A stretch of 55,976 nt of DNA from Helicobacter didelphidarum (GTDB lineage Bacteria; Campylobacterota; Campylobacteria; Campylobacterales; Helicobacteraceae), in contig NZ_NXLQ01000013.1 of the NCBI RefSeq assembly GCF_003364195.1, forward strand, positions 1-55,976, written 5' to 3'. Below the pieces are notes generated by a model that was not told the origin of the DNA, did no database searches, and saw nothing but the letters and a program-made list of their open reading frames with translations. The translations under genes and the position numbers were made by a program. Position 1 is the first letter of the stretch. Every line of letters begins with the position of its first letter. Positions 47,702 through 55,976 of the stretch are shown piece after piece.

Positions 47702-49942
47702 ATGAACATAATAGGATTCCCAAGAATTGGTGAAAAACGAGAGTTAAAAAAGGCTTTAGAATCTTTTTGGACAAAAAAAATGAGCGAAAATGAACTTCTT
47801 TGTGTAGCGAAGGAACTTCGCACATTGCATTGGAGTTATCAGAAAAAATGCCCTTTTGTTGTTGTTAATGATTTTAGCCTCTATGATAATATGCTAGATT
47901 TAAGTTACGCTTTGGGTGCTATTCCTGCGAGATTCCGTAATCTTAAAGGTTTGGAGCTTTATTTTGCAATGGCACGCGGAAATGGCGAAAATGTCGCATG
48001 TGAAATGACAAAATGGTTTAATACTAACTATCATTTTGTTGTACCTGAATTAAGCAAACATGATTGCTATACAGTTAATGCAGAAAAAATCATTAATGAA
48101 TATAATGAAGCAAAATCGTTGGGGTATGCTCCAAAGATTAGTCTCATTGGTCTTTTTACCTATATTGGTCTTTCAAAAACAAGTGATAACTCAAGTAAAA
48201 AAGATATTTTTCCACATTTGAAAAAAGTTTATTTAGAACTCATCAAGACTTTAAGTACATTGGAAAAAGGGACAATCATTGAGTTTCATGAACCTATTTT
48301 TGTAAAAGGTGAAAATGAATTTTTCCCTTATATCAAAGAAGTATATAATGAAATTTGCACATTTGGAGTAAAAGCGATCGTAACAACTTATTTTGAAGCA
48401 AGCAACGAAGCAACAAAGATATTGGTAGAAACAAATATTGAAGGTTTGGGGTTAGATTTTCTGTATGGAGAAAATAATCTCACAAGTCTTCAGCTTATAG
48501 CAAATGCAGGTAAAAAGCTTTATGCAGGGCTTATTGATGGACGAAATATTTGGGTCGCAAATCTTGATTCTAAACTTAGTATTCTTGATAAAATCAGCCT
48601 TATTGTTCCAAAAGATCTTATTCATATTGGCACATCCTGTTCGCTTTTGCATGTGCCTTTCAGTAAAGATTCTGAAATAAAAATGGATAAAGAAATTTTA
48701 AGTTGGTTGAGCTTTGCAAAAGAAAAAGTGCGAGAATTGGAACTTTTAGAATCCCTTTTTAGAAATGGGATAGTAGATTCTAATAAGGAAGCATACGAAT
48801 TCAATAAAACTATCAATGATGGACGCAAGCAATCACAAAAAATTCATGATACAAAAGTGCGAGAAAGAATTGCGAATCTTGTTATCACTGAACGAAAAGA
48901 ATCTTTTCAAGCAAGAATTAAAACTCAAAGAAAAGAATTAGGCTACCCAGATCTTGCAACGACTACGATTGGAAGTTTTCCACAGACTCCAGAGTTGCGT
49001 GCATTGCGACAAAAATATAAAAAAGGTGAGATTGATACAGATACATACGAAAATGGAATCAAGGAATACATTACAGAGTGTATTAGATTCCAAGAAGAAA
49101 TAGGGTTAGATGTGCTTGTGCATGGCGAACCAGAAAGAAATGATATGGTTGAATATTTTGGTGAACAGATGAAAGGATTTGTATTTAGCCAAAATGGTTG
49201 GGTGCAAAGCTATGGTAGTCGATGTGTAAAACCCCCAATTATTTATGGTGATACAAGTCGCCCAGAATCTATGACATTAAAATGGTCAAGTTTCGCTCAA
49301 TCACTAAGCAAAAAGATTGTGAAAGGTATGCTTACAGGTCCCGTTACGATTCTTAATTGGTCTTTTGTGCGAGATGACCTTGCACGGAAAGAAGTATGCA
49401 AACAACTTTCACTTTGTATCGCTGATGAAATATCAGATTTACAAAATGGTGGAATTAGAATCATTCAAGTAGATGAGGCAGCATTTAAAGAAGGGTATCC
49501 ATTGCGAGAAGAAAATATTAAGGAATATGAAACTTGGGCATTAGAATGCTTTAAAATCTCAAGTTCTGTTGCAAAACCTCAAACACAGATTCACACACAC
49601 ATGTGTTATAGTGAATTTAATGATATTATCAAAACTATTGAGGCAATGGATGCTGATGTGATTAGTATTGAGACTGCAAGAAGTGGTAATGAATTGCTAA
49701 AGATATTTAAGCAAGTTGGATATGCAAATGAAGTTGGACCTGGTGTGTATGACATTCATAGCCCAAGAATCCCAAGTGTTGATGAAATATACAAGCAGAT
49801 CAAGCTTTTACTTGAAGTTTTACCAAAAGAACAATTATGGATCAATCCAGATTGTGGGTTAAAAACAAGAAAATGGGAAGAAGTCAAGCCAAGTCTTAAG
49901 AATATGATTGAAGCTGTAAAAAAGATTCGATCTGAAGGTTAA
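47702..49942 (+). CDS. metE: Cobalamin-independent methionine synthase
   Basis: Transfers the methyl group of methyltetrahydropteroyl-glutamate to homocysteine. 746 residues: the N-terminal half (MNIIGFPRIGEKRELKKALE...) and the catalytic C-terminal half from about 430 with TTIGSFPQT, and the zinc ligands in HTHMCYSEF and NPDCGLKTRKW. The frame extends 13 codons upstream; the ATG at 47702 is the family start and has GAGG upstream. Divergent from metK, so both steps around methionine and SAM share one control region. Confidence 0.95.
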   Translation: MNIIGFPRIGEKRELKKALESFWTKKMSENELLCVAKELRTLHWSYQKKCPFVVVNDFSLYDNMLDLSYALGAIPARFRNLKGLELYFAMARGNGENVACEMTKWFNTNYHFVVPELSKHDCYTVNAEKIINEYNEAKSLGYAPKISLIGLFTYIGLSKTSDNSSKKDIFPHLKKVYLELIKTLSTLEKGTIIEFHEPIFVKGENEFFPYIKEVYNEICTFGVKAIVTTYFEASNEATKILVETNIEGLGLDFLYGENNLTSLQLIANAGKKLYAGLIDGRNIWVANLDSKLSILDKISLIVPKDLIHIGTSCSLLHVPFSKDSEIKMDKEILSWLSFAKEKVRELELLESLFRNGIVDSNKEAYEFNKTINDGRKQSQKIHDTKVRERIANLVITERKESFQARIKTQRKELGYPDLATTTIGSFPQTPELRALRQKYKKGEIDTDTYENGIKEYITECIRFQEEIGLDVLVHGEPERNDMVEYFGEQMKGFVFSQNGWVQSYGSRCVKPPIIYGDTSRPESMTLKWSSFAQSLSKKIVKGMLTGPVTILNWSFVRDDLARKEVCKQLSLCIADEISDLQNGGIRIIQVDEAAFKEGYPLREENIKEYETWALECFKISSSVAKPQTQIHTHMCYSEFNDIIKTIEAMDADVISIETARSGNELLKIFKQVGYANEVGPGVYDIHSPRIPSVDEIYKQIKLLLEVLPKEQLWINPDCGLKTRKWEEVKPSLKNMIEAVKKIRSEG

Positions 49943-50162
49943 ATTACTTTGATATGTTGCGAGATGGTTAGATTATAATTTCTTTAACAATACAAAAAAT
50001 AGATATTAAGATATTCTTTGTTTTATGGGTAGCAAAGCACAGATTAAGCTATCACTAAAACTAAAAAAGTAAAATAAAACGGATTATGATTCCTGCAAAT
50101 AATAGTAATCCTCAAAATGTAAAAGCCTGTATGTAGAAAACAAAAAACACTTCAGATAAAAT

Positions 50163-52175
50163 TTAACTCACTCTTGAGCCATTCTCCTTTTCTTTTTCAA
50201 CACGTAATAAACTTAAACCATGTGAATCCTTACATGCGAGTATCATTCCCTCACTCAATTCACCCATAAGTTTTGCTGGTTTTAAATTACTAAGAACAAA
50301 AACTTGAGTTCCAACAAGACTTTCGGGTGTATAAAATTCAGATATTCCTGCAATAATTTGTCTTGGTCTCTCTTCATTTATATCCACTTTGAGTTTTAAA
50401 AGTTTATTGCTTTTTGGTAATTTTTGTGCTTCTAGGATTGTCCCTATTTTGATTTCTATTGATTGAAAATCTGCAAGTGTAATTTCATTCTCAATTTTTA
50501 GAGAACTAAAAATCTCTTGAGATTGTGTTTTAGAATCTTTGGCCATATCATTTACATGAGAATGATTGTTAATTTTTTGAGTATGCAATTTCATTTGGGG
50601 TTCTTCTATTTTTGGAAAAAGTGCCTCAATTTTTGTAATCTGGAATCCACGCAAATACGCATACTGAATAATTAAACTATGGAATTGTTCATGATTAATT
50701 CTTATCCCTAAGCATATTGCAATTTTTTCACAAATATGAGGCATAATAGGATAAAGTAAAAGTGTAACTTTTGCTAAAATATTAGCAATTAGATTGAGAA
50801 ATGCCTTGCAATCTTCAAAGGCATTGCGTTTAATAAGCTCCCAGGGTGCTACTTGCGTAATAAGTGAATTTGCCAAATAAAGTATTTCCCAAACAGATTC
50901 TAAATATTTATTTGGTTGCATAGAATCCATAAATGCAAGACATTCATGACACAATGAATCAATTTTCTCTCGCTCTACTTGATAATGATTAATCGTAAAA
51001 CTCTCATGTAAATCAAAATTAAAATATTTTTCACTCATACCAATTAAACGATTTACAAGATTCCCTAAATCATTGCTTAATTCACCATTATTTCGATTAA
51101 TCAATGCTCTCTCTGAAAAATCACCATCTTGTCCAAATGGCACTTCTTTGAGTAAAAAATATCGGAGAATATCAATTGAGTATGCTTCCTTGATTTCAAG
51201 GGGATTGATTACGTTGCCTAAACTTTTACTCATTTTCACACCATCGATAGTCCACCATCCATGCACAAAAATATGCTCTGGTAATGGCAAGCCAAGACTC
51301 ATAAGGAATGCTGGCCAATAGATAGCATGGAATCTCAAAATATCTTTTCCCACAATATGTGTCGTATGCTCAAAATATTCCATTTTAGATTCTAGAGTAG
51401 GATTTTGTTCTGGTTTATGTTTAAGTTGTTGTTTTGCATTATTATAATCAAGTCCATATCCCAATGCGTTTGCATAATTCATAAGTGCATCAAGCCATAC
51501 ATAAACAATATGACTTTCATCTTTAAGTTTAAACGGAACTTTTATCCCCCATTCGAAACTTGTACGCGTAATAGATAAATCCTGTAAATTCCCCTCCACA
51601 AATTTTATAACCTCATTTCTTTTATGAGCAGGTAAAATGCAATTTGGATTATTCTTATACCATTCCAGTAGCTTTTCTTGATATTGTGAAAGTCTGAAAA
51701 AATAGCTCTCCTCTTTTACAATGCGAGTTTCTTTTCCACAATCTGGGCAATAAACACCCTCTAAAACTTGTGTTTGTGTAAAAAAACTTTCGCAACTTAC
51801 ACAATATTGCCCCTCATATTCACCTTTATAAATATCACCTTTATCATACATGATTTCAAAAGCTTTTTGCACACCTAAAATATGCTCGAGATAAGTAGTT
51901 CTGATAAATTTATCATAATCAATATCAAATGCGTCCCATACGGAGCGGAATTTTTGACTAATTGAATTGGTATATTCAATAGTTTGGATTCCATGTTTTT
52001 TAGCTGCTTCTTCGATTTTTTGTCCATGCTCATCTGTCCCTGTGAGTAAAAATACATCATCTCCTTTAAGTATCCAATATTTTTTAACCACATCAGCAAT
52101 AATTGTTGTATAAGCATGTCCTATATGTGCAATATCATTTACATAATAAATAGGCGTTGTAAGCAATCGTTTCAT
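50163..52175 (-). CDS. metG: Methionyl-tRNA synthetase
   Basis: Charges tRNA-Met. A 670-residue class I enzyme with HIGH-type HIGHAY at about 17-22, the zinc region CVSCESFF...CPDCGKE (about 125-145), KMSKS in GVKMSKSLGNV (about 311-321), and a C-terminal EMAP/Trbp111-like tRNA-binding domain (about 565-665). AGAGAAG precedes the ATG. Confidence 0.96.
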   Translation of the reverse strand: MKRLLTTPIYYVNDIAHIGHAYTTIIADVVKKYWILKGDDVFLLTGTDEHGQKIEEAAKKHGIQTIEYTNSISQKFRSVWDAFDIDYDKFIRTTYLEHILGVQKAFEIMYDKGDIYKGEYEGQYCVSCESFFTQTQVLEGVYCPDCGKETRIVKEESYFFRLSQYQEKLLEWYKNNPNCILPAHKRNEVIKFVEGNLQDLSITRTSFEWGIKVPFKLKDESHIVYVWLDALMNYANALGYGLDYNNAKQQLKHKPEQNPTLESKMEYFEHTTHIVGKDILRFHAIYWPAFLMSLGLPLPEHIFVHGWWTIDGVKMSKSLGNVINPLEIKEAYSIDILRYFLLKEVPFGQDGDFSERALINRNNGELSNDLGNLVNRLIGMSEKYFNFDLHESFTINHYQVEREKIDSLCHECLAFMDSMQPNKYLESVWEILYLANSLITQVAPWELIKRNAFEDCKAFLNLIANILAKVTLLLYPIMPHICEKIAICLGIRINHEQFHSLIIQYAYLRGFQITKIEALFPKIEEPQMKLHTQKINNHSHVNDMAKDSKTQSQEIFSSLKIENEITLADFQSIEIKIGTILEAQKLPKSNKLLKLKVDINEERPRQIIAGISEFYTPESLVGTQVFVLSNLKPAKLMGELSEGMILACKDSHGLSLLRVEKEKENGSRVS

Positions 52176-52568
52176 ATCTTCTCTTTATAGTGGGATTGGC
52201 TTTATGAGAATCTATTTATTACAGAAACAAACTTCCCTGCAAAGATTCTCTCTTACTTTTTTATTTAGAGCTATTCTATCGTTGATTTTTAAAGATTTTG
52301 TTGTTATTGTAAAATTCCTAATTTTTTCTTAAGTTTTTGGATTATTTTTTGCTATATTTTTATCGCTAGATTTTATTTATAGTTGAAGGTACATTTTGTC
52401 TTCATAGTATGGTAGATTTATTATTGAACTGAATTTAAGAAGTTCTAATTTTACCATTAAAATAATTTTATATAGTATAAAAAGACAAAAAAATAGATAC
52501 AATACTAAAATAAAAAAATGTATTAAGAATATAAAAATTCTTGTATGAAAATATTTTAAAGGTTGATG
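52176..52568. other. 393-base divergent spacer
   Basis: Holds the promoters of metG and the glycan locus. Inverted heptamers (GAGAATCT at 52206 and AGATTCTC at 52243) form an eight-pair stem with a long loop. TATAGT at about 52472 is a weak -10 for the plus strand. No gene seen. Confidence 0.45.
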
Positions 52569-54764
52569 ATGCACGATTATTTAGTTGTTGGTAGTGGTTT
52601 ATTTGGGTCCATTTTTGCCTATGAGGCTCGAAAAAGAAATAAAACATGTCTTGTAGTTGAAGCGAGAGATCATATTGGTGGAAATTGCTATACCAAAAAT
52701 ATTGAAGATATTAATGTGCATTATTATGGTCCACATATTTTCAGAACAGATGATATAACAATTTTTAATTATATGAAACAATTTTGTGAGTTTAATCACT
52801 TTATAAATTCACCTATTGCAAATTATAAAGGTAAACTTTATAACCTACCCTTTAATATGAATACTTTTTATCAAATTTTTAAGACAACAACACCTAGAGA
52901 AGTACAAGCTATAATCGAAGAACAAAGGAAAACAATCAGGGATGAACCAAAGAATTTAGAAGAACGAGCTATTTCGTTGGTTGGTGTTGATGTGTATGAG
53001 AGACTTATCAAAGAATACACACAAAAGCAATGGGGGAAAGAGTGTAAGGATTTACCAGCATCTATCATTAAGAGACTTCCCGTGCGCTTTACTTATGATA
53101 ATAACTATTTTAATGACTCATATCAAGGGATTCCAAAAGGTGGTTACACAAAGATATTTGAAAAACTCCTTAAAGACTGCGAAGTGAAACTTGGAATTAA
53201 TTATTTAAAACACAAGAATGAATTTAAAGCTAAAAAGGTTATTTTTACAGGAACAATAGATTCTTATTTTGATTATAGCTTAGGGGAGCTCGAGTATAGA
53301 AGCCTAAGATTTGAACACGAAGTGCTAAATGTGAAAAATTATCAAGGTGTGGCAGTAATGAATTTTACAGATAAATCTAAGCCTTATACACGCATTATTG
53401 AGCATAAGCATTTTGAGTTTGGAAAACAAGAAAAAAGTGTAATTTCCAAAGAATATCCACAAGATTGGCATAAGGGCATAGAGCCTTATTATCCCATCAA
53501 TGACGAAAGAAATTCTAGGCTTTATGAAAAATATTTGAATCTAGCAAAGCAAGAGAAAAACATAGTTTTTAAGGGAAGATTGGGGGAATATAAATATTTT
53601 GATATGCAAGATGTTATAAAATCGGTACTTAAATTTGTGAAACTAGAATTTGGAGAATTAAATATGGATGCAATAAACGATATAGATTCCAGAATCATTA
53701 ATATAGATATTCCTAAAGTATCTATCGTGGTGCCATCTCTGAATGTAGCTCCATATATCAAGGAATGTATGGAGAGCATTATTAATCAAACACTAAAAGA
53801 TATAGAGGTGATCTGTGTAGATGCAAATTCAAATGATGGTACACTTGAGATTCTAAAAGAATATGAACAAAACGATGCAAGAATTAAAGTTATAGTTAGT
53901 GATAAAAGAAGTTATGGTTATCAAATGAACCTTGGTATAAAAGAGGCTAAGGGAGAATATTTAGGTATAGTGGAGCCAGATGATTTTATTAAAGAAAATA
54001 TGTATAAAACACTTTATAATCTAGCAAAAGATGAAGATGTAGAGATGATACGCGAAAATGCTATTTATTTTTATGAGAAAAATAATAAATACGAAATGTC
54101 AAATGTGAATGTGGTATGGAATGGTTTGGCATATGGAAAAATTAATAATATAAATACAGATATAAGAGTCCTTACAAAAGTTCTTGTGGGTATGAATGCA
54201 CTTGGAATCTATAAGCTGTCTTTTATCAAAGAGAATGATATTAAGTTTAATGAAACTCCGGGTGCTTCTTATCAAGATAACGGATTTTGGTTTCAAATGA
54301 ATATGTTAGCCAAAAGCATATATTTTCACAATGACGCACATTATTACTATCGAAGAGATAATCCAAACTCATCTTGTAATAATAAAGAAAAAATTTATGA
54401 TATATGTAAGGAATACGATTTTATTGTGGATATGCTAGAGAAATATAATACAAAGGATTTAGCCCCCATTGTGGCTTATCTTCGGTTTAATATGTATATT
54501 TGGAATCTTAATCGGATAGATATATCCCTTGTGGCTGATTTTGCGAAACGATTTTTTAATGATTTCGTGGATTTGAATAATAAAAAATTACTTGATATAA
54601 AATTATTTCAAGATGACGGATTAAGATATTTATCACTACTTTTGCAAGCAGACACATTGCAAGAGGTGGTTTATTTGGCTATTTATTTTAGATTCCAACA
54701 AAAATATTATTATATTGAGAATGGGGGGGGGGGATATAGAACATATTTTAGTAGCTATGTCTAA
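52569..54764 (+). CDS. UDP-galactopyranose mutase fused to a family 2 glycosyltransferase, C-terminus switched by G11
   Basis: 731 residues in this state. The first part (1 to about 375) is a mutase: FAD loop VVGSGLFGS at 6-14, HIGGNCY at 36-42, YGPHIFRT and later the catalytic-arginine region; it converts UDP-Galp to UDP-Galf. From residue about 382 (PKVSIVVPSLNVAPYIKECM) a GT-A glycosyltransferase begins, with VDANSNDGTL and the metal-binding PDD (471-472). A mutase joined to its likely user enzyme suggests galactofuranose transfer, an inference. The chosen ATG (52569) has AAAGG six bases upstream. The protein ends 11 codons after a G11 tract; with G10 it would extend to 54963 (799 residues), which I think is the native C-terminus. 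Confidence 0.85.
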   Translation: MHDYLVVGSGLFGSIFAYEARKRNKTCLVVEARDHIGGNCYTKNIEDINVHYYGPHIFRTDDITIFNYMKQFCEFNHFINSPIANYKGKLYNLPFNMNTFYQIFKTTTPREVQAIIEEQRKTIRDEPKNLEERAISLVGVDVYERLIKEYTQKQWGKECKDLPASIIKRLPVRFTYDNNYFNDSYQGIPKGGYTKIFEKLLKDCEVKLGINYLKHKNEFKAKKVIFTGTIDSYFDYSLGELEYRSLRFEHEVLNVKNYQGVAVMNFTDKSKPYTRIIEHKHFEFGKQEKSVISKEYPQDWHKGIEPYYPINDERNSRLYEKYLNLAKQEKNIVFKGRLGEYKYFDMQDVIKSVLKFVKLEFGELNMDAINDIDSRIINIDIPKVSIVVPSLNVAPYIKECMESIINQTLKDIEVICVDANSNDGTLEILKEYEQNDARIKVIVSDKRSYGYQMNLGIKEAKGEYLGIVEPDDFIKENMYKTLYNLAKDEDVEMIRENAIYFYEKNNKYEMSNVNVVWNGLAYGKINNINTDIRVLTKVLVGMNALGIYKLSFIKENDIKFNETPGASYQDNGFWFQMNMLAKSIYFHNDAHYYYRRDNPNSSCNNKEKIYDICKEYDFIVDMLEKYNTKDLAPIVAYLRFNMYIWNLNRIDISLVADFAKRFFNDFVDLNNKKLLDIKLFQDDGLRYLSLLLQADTLQEVVYLAIYFRFQQKYYYIENGGGGYRTYFSSYV
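54723..54733 (+). repeat. G11 phase-variation tract
   Basis: Eleven G near the 3' end of the mutase-glycosyltransferase gene. At this length translation stops shortly after; loss of one G (or gain of two) would join the next frame. Confidence 0.88.
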
Positions 54765-54963
54765 AGATTATAAATATTGTTTTCAAAATAATTTAATAGA
54801 CAAAAACCTCTTTAACAAAAAAGAATTTCAATGGCTCTTAACTTTAACCAAAAATCCATATAGAATCTATCGTAAAATAAAATGGAAAAAAAGCTTCATA
54901 GGCTCCATAGTGAGAAATCCTAAGAAAATTTTAAAATTAATAAATAATACTTCTCAAAAATGA
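54734..54963 (+). other. Alternative-frame C-terminal extension of the mutase-glycosyltransferase gene
   Basis: The frame one base off the tract is open to a TGA at 54961-54963 and encodes about 76 residues with a basic, amphipathic end (YRIYRKIKWKKSF ... LINNTSQK), the kind of tail seen in glycosyltransferases that attach to the membrane. It has no start of its own beyond a TTG before the tract, so it belongs to the gene above in another switch state. Confidence 0.7.
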
Positions 54964-55002
54964 AAATTAATTTAAAAAATATAGGGTATAGAAAGGATAG
55001 TA

Positions 55003-55842
55003 ATGAGTAATAAACCAAATATAAAACCTTTAGTTTCTATAATTATTCCATTTTATAATGTAGAAAAGTATTTAAGTCAATGTTTAGATTCTATCATAAA
55101 TCAAACCTATAAAAATTTAGAAATTATTTTAATCAATGATGGGAGCAGTGATAAGAGTGGAAGCATTGCCAAAGAATACGAAAATCTGGATAAAAGAATC
55201 AAAGTATTTGAACAAAAAAATATGGGTGCTGGAGCTACAAGAAATGCTGGATTTGTAAAAAGTAGTGGAGAATATGTATTATTTTTTGACTCCGATGATT
55301 GGTTGCACAGTTGCGATGCTATTGAGCTTTTAATCACACGGGCATTACAAACGCACGCTGATATAATCATCGCTCAATCAAGAGCATATAGAGACAAAGA
55401 CAAAAATTTTGAGGATATGCCACATTCTTTAAGAATGGATTTGTTGCCTCAAAAAGAAGCTTTTAATTATACTGATTTTCCAAAATATATCTTTAATTTT
55501 TGCGTAGGTTGGGCTTGGGATAAATTATATAAAAGAGATTTTATTGAAAACCATAAGATTGCTTTCTCTGAAGTTGCTTCTACCAATGACTTATATTTTG
55601 TATTTTTATCTTTGTTTTTTGCAAACAGAATTTCTATAGTCCCACAAATTTTATTTATTAAGAGGATACAGCTTTTGCATTCTATTGGAGCGACTTTATA
55701 TAAAAATCCATTATTATTTTTTGAAGAAACTATGAAGCTCAAAAAGGCACTATTAACTGGGGGGGGGGGGGGGGCAAGACCATGTTCACAAAAAGTTTAT
55801 GATTTTCTTCTAATTTTTTTTGTTTGTTTTTTTTCTCTGTAA
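55003..55842 (+). CDS. Family 2 glycosyltransferase with G16 tract near the 3' end
   Basis: A 279-residue GT-A protein. The nucleotide-sugar fold is clear: VSIIIPFYNVEKYLSQCLDSIINQTYKNLEIILINDGSSDKSG at about 10-52, NMGAGATRNAGF, and the metal-binding DSDDW at about 96-100. AAAGGA precedes the ATG. The last segment, after the Gly5 run from the G16 tract, reads into a hydrophobic end (FLLIFFVCFFSL) and stops; the other two frames stop sooner (about 9-15 codons). The domain after the core is shorter than usual, so the true C-terminus may be lost. It follows the mutase gene by 39 bases and is part of the same locus, which continues beyond the window. Confidence 0.78.
   Translation: MSNKPNIKPLVSIIIPFYNVEKYLSQCLDSIINQTYKNLEIILINDGSSDKSGSIAKEYENLDKRIKVFEQKNMGAGATRNAGFVKSSGEYVLFFDSDDWLHSCDAIELLITRALQTHADIIIAQSRAYRDKDKNFEDMPHSLRMDLLPQKEAFNYTDFPKYIFNFCVGWAWDKLYKRDFIENHKIAFSEVASTNDLYFVFLSLFFANRISIVPQILFIKRIQLLHSIGATLYKNPLLFFEETMKLKKALLTGGGGGARPCSQKVYDFLLIFFVCFFSL
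55759..55774 (+). repeat. G16 phase-variation tract
   Basis: Sixteen G, the longest homopolymer in the window, near codon 255 of the glycosyltransferase. The current length keeps the longest of the three downstream frames. Confidence 0.88.
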
Positions 55843-55976
55843 AAAAATGCAAAAATACAGAATAATTTTAAAAAAAGCTTAAATAAAAAAAAAAGGAAAA
55901 ACTTTGGAAATTAACGTGGAGAGTGTATTAAAAAATATTTAAATATTATATTAAAAATCTTTAAAAAATATTTATA
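55843..55976. other. Right edge, homopolymer-rich, no gene
   Basis: 134 bases with many A and T runs (up to about ten). One frame continues with basic residues (KKSLNKKKRKN) but no start; it may be decayed 3' sequence of the glycosyltransferase gene. Confidence 0.4.

Overview
The window reads as chromosomal DNA of an AT-rich epsilonproteobacterium, most likely an enterohepatic Helicobacter (H. bilis / H. cinaedi / H. hepaticus-like). Evidence from the sequence: a four-subunit pyruvate:ferredoxin oxidoreductase (porCDAB), the fdxA-ppx pair, a thrB-ylxR-infB block, a Maf/DUF115 motility accessory protein, a stand-alone FlhB C-terminal domain (FlhX), CheV, a Campylobacter-type group III truncated haemoglobin, G/C homopolymer tracts inside surface-glycan genes, and a strikingly frequent heptamer AGATTCT/AGAATCT. 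Species assignment is inference.

Layout. 1-2 kb: the edge of an unknown gene, a broken MBOAT O-acyltransferase with a G9 tract, then argG. 2-5 kb: a CPC-type Zn/Cd/Pb-exporting ATPase (cadA) and a 0.5 kb spacer. 5-12.6 kb: a minus-strand block running Maf -> small membrane protein -> thrB -> ylxR -> infB, followed by a phase-variable methyltransferase where, from my knowledge of the family, rbfA-rimP would be expected. 12.9-14.4 kb: flhX and a second phase-variable methyltransferase (DUF268). 14.6-21 kb: an orphan P-loop ATPase, psd, ftsY, a thioredoxin-fold lipoprotein, a radical SAM/SPASM protein, and a Tat-exported aldo/keto reductase homologue that has lost its catalytic tetrad. 22-28 kb: porCDAB, two strong inverted repeats, fdxA, ppx, truncated haemoglobin. 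28-35 kb: a GT11 fucosyltransferase gene with a damaged N-terminus, a chemoreceptor with a T13 tract upstream, pheA, proS, a long spacer with a gene remnant, and a tRNA cluster transcribed Lys-Glu-Val-Asp. 36-45 kb: a membrane-anchored sialidase-fold protein with an overlapping membrane protein, a LysE-type exporter, a TPR membrane protein with serS, cheV, and a DUF4105 outer-membrane protein. 46-52 kb: methionine/SAM metabolism (divergent metK and metE) and metG. 52.5 kb to the end: the start of a surface-polysaccharide locus, with a UDP-galactopyranose mutase fused to a family 2 glycosyltransferase and a second family 2 glycosyltransferase, both interrupted near the 3' end by long G tracts.

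Two themes link the accessory genes. First, five long G/C homopolymers (G9, C12, C15, G11, G16) lie in or at the broken end of predicted acyl-, methyl- or glycosyltransferase genes, which points to slipped-strand variation of surface glycans. Second, several genes have been remodelled or lost function: the MBOAT gene is truncated, the GT11 gene lacks its first motif, the aldo/keto reductase lacks its active site, and an operon junction after infB looks altered. The rest is ordinary housekeeping (translation, SRP targeting, phospholipid and amino-acid synthesis, microaerobic pyruvate oxidation).
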